Assembly: GCF_964204645.1 (NCBI RefSeq)
Contig: NC_134033.1
Coordinates: 14,572,155-14,636,154, forward strand
DNA length: 64,000 nt
From: Tubulanus polymorphus
Lineage: Eukaryota; Nemertea; Palaeonemertea; Tubulaniformes; Tubulanidae
Direction: 5' to 3'
How positions within the stretch are numbered: position 1 is the stretch's first letter; every line of letters starts with the position of its first letter. Below the pieces are notes generated by a model, which saw only the letters and a list, made by a program, of their open reading frames with translations, did not search any database and was not told the DNA's origin. A program made the position numbers and the translations under genes. This document shows positions 34,551 to 44,874 of the stretch, piece by piece.

Positions 34551-34754
34551 ATGGCAGTGGCCTCGTTGAATAAGGAAGACAGACTATTTTATATAGATGC
34601 ATTTTCCAGTATAATCAACGTTTATAACCATATGTGTACAAATGTTAATAGTATAACGATGAAAGATTTGAGTTCCGTAAAAAACCAAGGGCAGGTGCAG
34701 GAAAATCTTGAAGCTATTTTGGATTTGAATATACCGATAATTGTACTGAATTGA
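34551..34754 (+). CDS. Hypothetical 67-residue frame, probably repeat-derived
   Basis: A clean ATG-to-stop frame (MAVASLNKEDRLFYIDAF... ending IIVLN), rich in Asn and Ile, with no recognised domain. Its 3' part and the bases after the stop (gcaaccagtctaaccccgatatat) have a diverged copy at 40410-40550 in which the frame is also near-open. That suggests a dispersed element rather than a single-copy gene. Confidence 0.25.
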   Translation: MAVASLNKEDRLFYIDAFSSIINVYNHMCTNVNSITMKDLSSVKNQGQVQENLEAILDLNIPIIVLN

Positions 34755-35624
34755 CCGGCAACCAGTCTAACCCCGATATATCGATGACATAGTGCGCACA
34801 TCCTCTCAAAAAATGATTATCAAGATTTATCAAAAATAGGATAAGAGTTATGTATTTTATTTCAAAATAACAAACGCCAAAATTCATAATTTATATCGCT
34901 TTTTTTGAAACGCTTATATTGATGACGTATTGAATACTGGCCTACATCGCACCCTTATATAGTAGTATCATAGTAGGTATCAGTAACGGCCTTTTACGGC
35001 GTCAAAAATAATGTGACGATCGTAGGCTATCAAACATAACGCATTTTGTTCTTTGTTGAAGATATCAAACGACAGGCTTCACCATAAGATTCCCCATACA
35101 AAAATACATCAGTGACGTGAGTTTGATATACGTAGATAGACTGAAAAATAGTGCAGTGTGAAAAGTGCCACGCCCTGCTTGATTATACGTTAACGACATT
35201 GAAAATCAGTTAAATCGCTTAAACGTATGTTATAGATTAATGAGCTCGCTGCAGCGTGTAAAAAATCATTTTCTGAATGTAATTATTTCTCTATTCACAC
35301 AACCTGACAGTAAGCATTTGAAATCCTATTTTTCTTTGTGTGAATTGCCCAACGGCCGAACATTTCAATAATCCAATGGATATCTTTATTTGAATGAATA
35401 GAAACAGGTTTTGCGCACGCTTTATATCATACAGTTTCGAATAATCGTATACGCCGATAATGCCCTTCAATTCACATCAAAGGACGTTACGATTAAATCT
35501 CCTTGTGACTGTTGAAGACTATTATCACAATTAGCATACCGCGCACATGTACGTCAAGTATAAAGAATCGATATCTAGTGCTAGAAGTACTACAGGCGGT
35601 GAGGAAAATATAGAAAATTCTAAA

Positions 35625-38116
35625 ATGGCCGCAGCAGCAGCAGCAGCAGCAACGAATAGTAAGAAGTTTTTCAATGAGGAAGAACTTGAACTACCGTTAG
35701 CGATGCCTAAAGGCAAGAAGCTCTTTTCGTATGATATGGGTAAGTTTCATGAACAACACTCTGTATGGATAGCAGCATATTCAATAACAAAATATTCCTG
35801 TTTTTATTTCTATCTAAATGTATTGTGTTTCATATTCTTTGTCGATTGCGGGAATTGTCATATTATGTGTCTGGAGCTGACTGGATATTTTGACTTGGAT
35901 CAATATGTACGTCATTGAACATATATTATGTATAAATGTAAGAGAAATGAAAAACATTTGAAATATTCTCACAGGCTGCACAAAGTTTCGGTTTAGGACG
36001 AACCCATCATCCATCGCCATGTGATCCCCTGATTCCATGAAACTTTTTTGTGTTCTCTACGTTCTGAATAGACTTTATTTTTCCTTTATCCATCTATCTT
36101 TTTTTACCATTATTCGCCTACCATGTTGATTTTTAGGCGGTTCATTGTTCAAGTTGGCTTACAGTGTCAATGCGGACAAAAACGATAAGGTATTTTTCAC
36201 GAAATTCTATGCAAATAAATAGACTGAATAGATTGATTATTTCTAACTTGCTGAATTTCTTGTACTTTTGTCCGACAAAGGTCAAGATTAAAATGATCAC
36301 ATTCACCAACGAAAACATGGAAGACGCTTTGAGCTTCATCGATAAAGAAATAGTTGGTAAAACCGACCATAAAGATATCATAGCCATCGGGTCGGGCGTC
36401 GGCAGCCGTACTTACAAGAAAAAGATCGCCGAAAGATTAAAAATAAAGTAAGGGCGAATTGGAACGTCATACCAAATGGGTATGTTAAGACAAGAACCCT
36501 TGTCTAACTACGCCACTTTATATTCTCGTGGTGTACACATCTAAATGCAACATTTATCATTCACAAATAAACAATCTAGAATTTCGAACTCTCGCAAGTG
36601 ATCATCGACAGAAGTGAGAGTTCGAAAAGTCGAATCCTGAAATTCAATTTTTGAATGATATATAGATTTTCATTTTGAATTGGTAACCAACATTGTTTTT
36701 ATTGTAAATATTATTACATTAGATTTTCCACGTTCCACGTTTGAGTTTGGCTATTCTGATTATGTTAGCGATTTTCTGTTCGACATACAGGGACATCAAG
36801 TTAACGGACGAGTTTATCTGTTTCGGCAAAGGATTTCACTACATGTTGAAAAACATGGACGAGTCGCAGTACGTGCATCCATACACGGATATCCCTGTTC
36901 CGTCTCGCGCCGACATGGGCATGGGTAACTTACAGATAACTCACGTTACCGAGGATGAAGAAAAGAAGATGAGAGAGAAGAAGGATCTGTTTCCAGCCCT
37001 GCTCGGTTGCTGCGGTAGCGGTATGACTTTTATACTTGTAAGTGCGCGATTCGAATCATATCGAGGACGATAGTAATGATAGTACATGTAGTTACTGAAA
37101 ATGGAGTAATGATTCCGTTTTATATAGGCACAAGAAGACGGTACAATTGACATGGTCGGAGGTTCAGCAATGGCCGGGCTCTCATTCCATTCCATCGGAA
37201 AACTTCTAACCGGTGCAAAGGTATATATATGATCATTTGAAACGAGTAACATTAAAAACCAAAACATGACGAATGCCCTTAACTTGAAGTCTATAGATCC
37301 TCCAGTGCAAACTTGAGCTCACTAGGACAGGTGCACGTGGAATCAGGAATCTGTCTCCACGAGTGGCTCCGGTCGAAATGTATGTTCTATTTCTCCCTAA
37401 CAGAGTTACGATGAACTGATGGATCTGGCTAAGAAAGGCGATTCGACCGTTTGTACGACGACCATGGACGATTTCTCTGTAGAAGAATACGCCGACTTGG
37501 ACATGAAAGCTTACAAAGAGAAGGCTGCGTTCGTTTTTGAAGTGTTCCCATTCGGGAATGTTATTCGAAAAGGTATTAATCTAAGCAAGGTATAATTGGC
37601 ATATTTCCTAAAATCAAATCGATTCGAGAGCTGTAAATACATTGTATAAACCGTTATATACACAATATAGGAATCGAGAATCCGAAAAAAGAAGACGTAG
37701 CTAGTTCGTTACTACATTTAGTTGGTGATTCCATCGCACACTCGACCATGAATCTAACGAGTCCTCATAAATTGAACAAAGTTTACCTCGCCGGTTCGTT
37801 TTTCAAAAATAACGACACATTGAAAGCGTACTTGGCGCGGCTTCCCTTGGTCACAGTGGTAAGTAGAGGAACAGGTTGGAGTTAGGCGGCATCGGAACGT
37901 CGGGCGCACTTCTGAATACATAGAATGCACGGGGACATAACGCGTTTGGTTGTGTGTGTTAGTAGCCGTTCATGTCACTGAATCATCGTTTTTAAGATAA
38001 TTTCAATCTATTTCTTACAGATGGTTGGCTGGCCGATTCATCCGCGGTATTTGAAGTTTGAAGGCTACATCGGCGTCCTAGGGGCGGTGATTGACCACTT
38101 GCAGTCTAGCAAATAA
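35625..38116 (+). CDS. Pantothenate-kinase-like protein, paralogue 4
   Basis: Eight exons on plus: 35625-35739, 36137-36189, 36281-36447, 36791-37037, 37128-37220, 37404-37572, 37671-37858, 38021-38116, joined to 375 residues. The ATG at 35625 starts MAAAAAAAATNSKKFFNEEE; the Ala run comes from a GCA triplet repeat. An in-frame ATG-like extension upstream (35547) lacks counterparts in the paralogues. Motifs are DMGGSLFKLAY, VKIKMITF, GSGVGSRTY, LTDEFICFGKG (Glu aligned with the PANK catalytic Glu), CCGSGMTFIL, DMVGGSAMAG, LLTGAKSYDELMDLAKKGDS, LAGSFF and KFEGYIGVLGA. Exons 2-8 have exactly the same lengths as in paralogue 3, indicating recent duplication, with the GPCR array lying between them. 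Its 3' end converges on the metallopeptidase gene. Confidence 0.88.
36537..36680. repeat. Foldback repeat in intron 3 of paralogue 4
   Basis: The stem pairs atttcgaactctc with gagagttcgaaaa around the words gcaagtgatcatcgacagaa. It belongs to the group of hairpins with a (t)cgaaa stem and gatcatc loop words seen at 2045-2182, 43960-44110 and 50075-50275. Confidence 0.55.
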
Positions 38117-38791
38117 TGGGAATGATGCTCTGGACCATGTTGATGTTATCCACGTGGATATACGCATAATTAATATGATGCACCTTGATATTGATGATAT
38201 GCGTATCTTCTCCACAAGCAATTCAGATCTCGGCATTTAACCCAATTTAAGAAGCTTGGGTAGAAGGAATCTACTGCGGGATCTCACAGCATGGAAATTC
38301 AATTTCATCACAAAATGTTCAATTGCACTTTATCATATCTCTCAAACAAAAATAACGTATGTAGACGGCAGTTAGAAATTAAATGTGGTCGCACATTAGG
38401 AAATTAAGGTATACACTGATCTGGGGGTATCGGTAAACTAACGAAATAGGGCACTCAGTGATGTGGGCTGAATTGAAAATTGATTTATAAATACAACATT
38501 AAATGCGATATAAGGCTTTATTCGAAATCCTGTTAATAAATGATCCTCAAACGAAGGTAGCAATAGTTTAAGTATATTTTCAGTGTATTTCAACGGCATC
38601 TCATTTTCCTGTAGAATATGAAACAAATATTTCGGTAATTTATAGAGTTTAAGCTTAAAAAGCTTACGAATTGTGGTTATGAAATAACAGAAACAATAAT
38701 AAAACAAAACTGTTTTTGCAATGCATCAAGTTGATATACGTAGATTCAGCGCTATGAGTTGGCTTGCTTCTAAGTTCGTTGTTCGATTGTT

Positions 38792-41700
38792 TTACGGTTT
38801 GCAAGAGGCGCAGCATCTTTTTTTGTAATGTTGGCAGACGAAAGCTTTGTTGTAATTGATACCGGCTTTGCAGCCGACGCCGACACCTTTGAAATCGATG
38901 AACGTGTCCCCAAACGGACAAGCAGCTAAAAAAAGGAATATTTCTTTGCATCAGTTCCACACATTCGTTCAATTCGGAATTAGTTAATTTCTTATTAACT
39001 CTATAAAGTAGATTCAGAGAACAAATGGAATCGGATCCAGAGGTGTTAGGAAAGCTAACACAAAGGGTGCCGAGCTTTTTTGAGGGGCAGTAAATTTCAG
39101 GAAATGGGTTTTTTCAACGTGAAACGCGACGCTTTCCAATTGAAAAAAGACAGATTTTGAATACTATTTTTGATTACTTGAATAAATCATTCGCGAATGG
39201 ATTACTTTTCATTTTCCAAGAAAACATGAAAATTGTATTTTTGATAATTTTGGGGGTACATTCGCTATCCCTCTCGGCATGGGCCTAGGAATAAAATTCG
39301 TCTGAGGTACTGACAAAGCTCAGGAGCATTGTATGGCGGATGTTGTTACTGTCAAAACAGTAAGTATCAACTGAAAATGGATAGTTTGACTCACGATCTT
39401 GTGTCGTCGGGGCGAGTGACGAAGCCACACATTTGCCGTTCAAACAGATCTTTCCAGCAGCACATGTTGTACCGCGGGCCGCTTTGAAAAAACCGGAAAA
39501 ACACGTTTCTTTTTGGCCGGGTTTCGTCTTCGTACACGATAAAACTTCACAGACGGGCTTGTTCTAAAAAGCAAGAATTTGTTGATCGCAATCAACCAAT
39601 TTCGCGGATAAAATGGACCTCAATTATGCAAAACGACGCAAGACTCCTGAGAAGGAACATTTTGCCTGATTATTACACGGTCAATCCATCCGTTGACGAA
39701 TTCATTTGTCTCCTAGCAAATAGAGCTCGCTATATCAATATCTAAAAATTACGATTGATTCTTTTATTGAAATAATTTAGGTAGAAAACTCCGTCTCAGG
39801 GCGATCGAACCTTAGCTCTCCGAAATTAAATCTTCATTAGGAACATGTCATTTTCATACTCTTATTCCGCTGTCTCATCAAACTGCCATCTGGTAAAATG
39901 TGTATTAAATTGCTTTCCATATCAGACCAGTTTGGCCAGAATTGATAAATATATACTACTTCAAAGGCAAATGGAATTATTAAGGTTATAACAAGGAACC
40001 GGTAAACGGTGCTGACGATAACGTACCTCAACAAAACAGAATTTACTTGTATTGCCAAATTCTTCGTGACATTGTTCCCAGACATCGTATATCAATCCGG
40101 GGTAGTCTTGAGACCAATTGTCGTAAACTACCGCGTTGTTGCTTCCTGTTCCGCTATTCAAACAATTTGCTTGACTACGATATAAAACAAGAAAACCAAC
40201 TCGAAAGTCAACTGACGTCGCCTTGAAAAATAACACATATCTTGCGTAATTGTCGAGAATAGAAGAGGACAATTAATGGCGCTTGAGGTTTTAGTTTGAA
40301 AAATGTTGAAATCTGCCCAACAATGCGGGACCCGTGGGACCGCCTCAAAATGGTGCCTGGTACATGAAAACTTCCCTATTATACAATACAAAGAATCAAT
40401 AAAGTTATTTTTGGATTTGAATATATCGATGATTGAATTAAATTGAGCGACAACCAGTCTAGTCCCGATATATTGATGGCGTAGGGCACATAATCTCAAA
40501 AAACAGTTATTGAAATTCATCAAAAATGAAATAAGAGATATGAAATGTATGAGTTTGTACCGGGTGCCTACTAGAAAGGTCATGCTTACCCGAATGGTGC
40601 TTTTCCATTCTCTATCGATTTCAAAAATGAGTTAACGAGTGTCATCGTGCAAGCGGAAAACGTGAACACAGCCTCCAGATTCTCGGGCTTCAAAGTCGCC
40701 AAAGTGCTCGTCATTATGTTCTGATGATCCTTGCAGTTGTTCTCAGAGCCATCGTGATTTGCCGACAAACTATGCGAATATGTACAATATGTATCAACAA
40801 ATCTCCCCGATTTTTTGCTGTTTCTTACGTTATTCCCTGTTTATTCCCTGACTTTTTTACATCAATGAAATCACATTTCCCGACTATTCCCTGAATTCCA
40901 ATTTAGCGGCCACCTTGAAATAGCGCGTTCCGTGCGGCCACATTTCACTTGAAAATCGTTTTTCGCCACGAAACCTTTAACCAGGCTTGGAGGACCAGGT
41001 TTCGGGGAATGATTTATCCATTATCTTCGATAAAACGCAGGCCTCTATGTACCTATGAAATAGTTCGTGAGTTCCGGTTCGCCACGAATTCAAACCGTTG
41101 TCTTCGACTATTGATACTGACGATGGACCGCACATCGCTGCTAGATATGCTAAACCTACACATAAACCGGAATGAAAAAAAACGATCACCATTAAAAACA
41201 AAAACATTTCCGAGATAACATATAACCTTGAACGAATTAAAAGGCAACCGTTTAGGAGATTTCGGAAATAGCTATCAAGATATAAAGAACGAATCTCATT
41301 TTCGAAAGAACATTCCATACGTACCTACAGTACCATCTGCAGGGTTTGTTTTGTTCCCAGAAATGATATCAAACCTGCGAGATTTGAGAAAAGAATACAA
41401 GCCGTATCGATTCGGCGCTTGTTTTGAACAGAAGGCCACCAAATGACCAGTTTTGAGCTAATCAGCTTCGTGGGACTTACAATGTATACGCCTGTAGATG
41501 ATCGATAGTTTCTCCTTGTTGCTTGACCTGTGATAATTCAGCAGTCATCGAATTTAGAATCGCAGTCGCGTCCACCTGTATCTTCCTCGGGTCGTCGTCA
41601 GTTGGTGTCGTGTTTCCGGGAACCACGTGATCATACGTCATCCGACTAGCGGCCTTCGTCTGCCGGATAAATCATGCAAATTATCGAGAAATCTCTCATC

Positions 41701-44700
41701 CATCTTTCCACTATTTCGTTAGATCAAACATATTCAAAATGATCATGATTATATGAAACAGGCTTATTGACCCTCTGTAAGAGAGCCAGGGGTTAGAAGT
41801 AATCTACGGACTTACAGTTTTGATAATGAATCCTCTGTTCCATAAATAGATTGTCACTCCAGAAATTTTTTTCGCGGCAACGGCCATCTTAAGGAGAGAA
41901 AGAAAACAATAATTCAATACATATAATTCAAACTATAAGTGATTCTTTTGAAAAGAACGTCATTAAACTTTCAGCGCAAAACCGATGATTTAGAATTGCT
42001 TAATTACTGTCGAAAAAACAACTTTAAAAAGGAACGGAATATCCGTGACAATCACCCCGTTAAAGATGTGGTTGAATCTAAAAATGATTTCTTTTTTGGC
42101 TTTTTCTGCGTCGCCTTTCTCAACCAACCAGCTGCGAATAAATTTACAGTGCAAAATTTAACAAAAACTGCATCCGATTATATACAAACATTGACATCTT
42201 TTCAATTGGGATCTATAGTTTCAAGAATGAAAAGATAAGTTGTTGGTGCCTTGGTAAAGGCTTCAGAAAACGAATTCATAATTCAGCCCATGGCATCCTA
42301 TTCGAGACCATACACTGTACTGCAGTGATTGGTCGAGGAAGTAGAGCCCTGCGCTATGATTGGCCGAAGAAGATCGCAAAGTTCGTAAGAGAATATATTG
42401 TCACGCCTGATGATGGCTAATAGGCTTTATCTGCGAAACGTTGCTCAAAATACTTGACATCTTTGGTTGAACTTTTGTGGGATTTCTCTCGTATATTAAA
42501 AGCATATTGTTATTCATCTCGACTCAACTTATGGAAGCGTCAAATCAATAAACGTACGGACAAAATAGTACTTTGTAGGTTAACATAGATTTTATCAAAA
42601 CTATAATGAGCTTTCGCTACGAATGCTACAGCGTCATAATTTACCCGCTGATGAAGCTATACTTTACACCAGTAGCGAAAGCTTGAACTTTTGATGGAAT
42701 CTAGTAAACCTACAAAATAATAGCTATTCTGTCCTCACGTCATCATTCATCAAGAAAATAAGATTTCTTACTGATTATAGATTGTAAAATCAATTACAAA
42801 CATCAATCGTATATCGTATCTTTTACCACCGCTCCTTTTGTCTTTATCTCCCGGATTTTCAGCCGGTGGTTCGGGCGATTTGTCGGTATTTTTGGAGCCG
42901 TCGTCTGGGATATTCCTACGAGTGAATTCGGCCGCCTCTTGACGCAGTATATCGGACAGCAAGTCGGCGGCCGATGTCCGTCGGTCGACGTAGCTCATGG
43001 GTGCAGCGACGTCGTCGTCATTTCTAGTTCCGTTTTCTGGTATATTGCGTCGATTTCTCGCGATTTGAGGTTTTTCCATCGTTACTTTCATACCCGAAAT
43101 AAAAATACTAATCTTATCTCATGTATCATCACAAACATTGCTTAATAACATGTGCTGCCCCTGTTTTATGGAATTACCCTTATTTCACATACTATTGATG
43201 ATATTACTTCTTAAAGAATAAAAACTATTATTATCTTTATTAGTCAATTTTGCATAGAACTGGTAGATATAGCAACTATATAGCTATCGGTGGACGATCG
43301 TACACAAACCTTTTTCGGCGGTCATATCATCAGCGCGTTTCGTTATCAAATGAACGTCGCCATATTTATTCAGAAATCCTCGTTTCTGCAGGAATCGTCT
43401 GCTGATTGGCTGGATGTCGTACAAACTGCGCTTATGCACAAAACTCCCTTCCTGTTTACGAAATGTGTAAGACAATTAAAATATCCCACGAAACAGCTTA
43501 GTATTTTGGAAATTTCCAATGTTTTTTTTCTTTTGTCAATTTCATAAGTACATTATCATCTTTACCATTTTCAATACGAAATACTGATGGATTTTTGGAC
43601 AAAAAGACCCACGAAACAACTTTATAATTGTGGAAAATGATTTCCAATAAATGATTTTAAATTCGCAAATATGTTTTTCTATTTTAATTGCATACATAGG
43701 CAGCTTTTTTCGACTTGTCGTGTATACGTAGCCATCATTTTGCTGATGACGCAATTTCAACTAAATTTCAGGAATCATTTCAGGTTTATATCTTACAATG
43801 GTTCGGATGTTTCTTCCAAACGTGTCTCGATCTCGTCTCACCGAAACGACCGTATCGCCTGATGCATCCTGATACGTTTTACCCTGGAAAAGGATAATGT
43901 AAAGTTGATGCGGGAACACTGCAGTGGAAGTCACGAATAGGTTGTAAGTTTAAAACCCACTATATCTAAAACATGAAACGCAAATTTCATTTATCAAAAA
44001 TCAAAATACACAAGTTTCGAACTATCGCCTTCTGCAGTGAGAATTCGAAACGTCGTGTCTTTTGTTTTATTTTTTTCAAATAAATAACATTTGCTTTTAA
44101 TCTAAAATTCTGCACGAAGTGGGATTTGAACTTATAATCTATTCTCCGCCTCAGAGTGTACGGGATATTCTACTACAAAGAAGTCGATTTCAAGAATTCT
44201 CACCTCCGTATTCATGGACTTCTTCAAATGGCGTTTACTCAGCGGGTCGTAGGTGTATACATCGACCTGGTCGGAAGAGGTGGAGACCGTCCTCAAATCT
44301 AGTTCAACGTCCTTTCCCGCAGCCTCTAACCCTAACCGTAACGATACCGGCGTGGCCGACAGCGTTCTCACCCGCGAAAACGACGAATGTTCTCCGAGGG
44401 AAAAATCGAATACATTTTTAAGTCAAGTTTACTATTGTGGAACCGTGGACTCTTCGACGAGGAGTCCATCTATTATACATGGAACCAAGTATACATATGC
44501 TTCAAGTAATCAGATATCCCCAAAACAGCGCATACCCTTCATGGGGCTTTTTTCTGAGATCGGCCCCTTTCTCGAACCAATAACCATGTGGGCGATGTGG
44601 CGATCTTTGGGAATTTCGTGGAAAACCCGGCTAATTATTTTTTCCAAATGAATGTAAGTTCTTTATTTCATTCTCGTGCAAGTTTTCTGAATAGCCTGAT

Positions 44701-44874
44701 CACATCCCAAATATTATGCGATGGTGAGTATAGCCTATAAGTTATATTGGATCTACTAAAAAATTCGAATTTCTTTTATGCTTAATATTTACCGGCAGCA
44801 TTTGAAGATTGAAGCCCCAGTGATGTTATCTCTATTAAAACTAGCACTAACCACATGCTCGGAAAACAATTCAT
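38792..44874 (-). CDS. Secreted reprolysin (M12B)/ADAMTS-like metallopeptidase
   Basis: Fourteen exons on minus close in frame to 625 residues: 44874-44793, 44391-44204, 43883-43842, 43451-43310, 43084-42772, 42131-42056, 41887-41816, 41659-41481, 41374-41325, 41155-41053, 40769-40590, 40174-40027, 39563-39395, 38925-38792. Exon 1 is a signal peptide (MNCFPSMWLVLVLIEITS). The prodomain includes YQDASGDTVVS and a furin-type KDKR at 232-235. The catalytic domain follows (YDIRLMFVID, GLAYLAAMCGPSSVSIVED), with zinc motif HELFHSLSANHD near 411-422 and Met-turn NIM. In the motif the usual Gly is Ser. Next come ADAMTS-like Cys-rich parts (PGLIYDVWEQCHEEFG, GTTCAAGKICLNGKCV). The end (VCQHYKKRCCASC) resembles a PLAC domain. 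No thrombospondin repeat is present. Likely an extracellular matrix or venom-type protease. A reverse AATAAA lies near 38517. Confidence 0.88.
42400..42725. repeat. Foldback repeats with hammerhead-like words in metallopeptidase intron 5
   Basis: Positions 42545-42725 form a foldback: ggacaaaatagtactttgtaggtt at the left pairs with aacctacaaaataatagctattctgtcc at the right, and ctttcgctac pairs with gtagcgaaag inside. The inner part contains CTGATGA (42648-42654), GCTA (42656-42659), TAGC (42673-42676) and GAAA (42677-42680). Positions 42406-42440 carry cctgatgatggct then gcgaaacg. These resemble the core words of Penelope-type hammerhead motifs; a plain hairpin is the simpler reading. Confidence 0.45.
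43960..44110. repeat. Foldback repeat in metallopeptidase intron 2
   Basis: The hairpin pairs acaagtttcgaactatc with gtgagaattcgaaacgt, flanked by aaatcaaaatac and ttatttttttcaaataaat. Same general group as the hairpins at 36537-36680 and 50075-50275. Confidence 0.5.

Noticed and set aside
18025..38116. Idea that the PANK-like proteins have lost the catalytic glutamate and are dead kinases
   Set aside because: Counting residues in human PANK3 puts Glu138 in the DELDC segment, which aligns with TDEF in all four proteins. The Glu is retained; only other ligand contacts differ.
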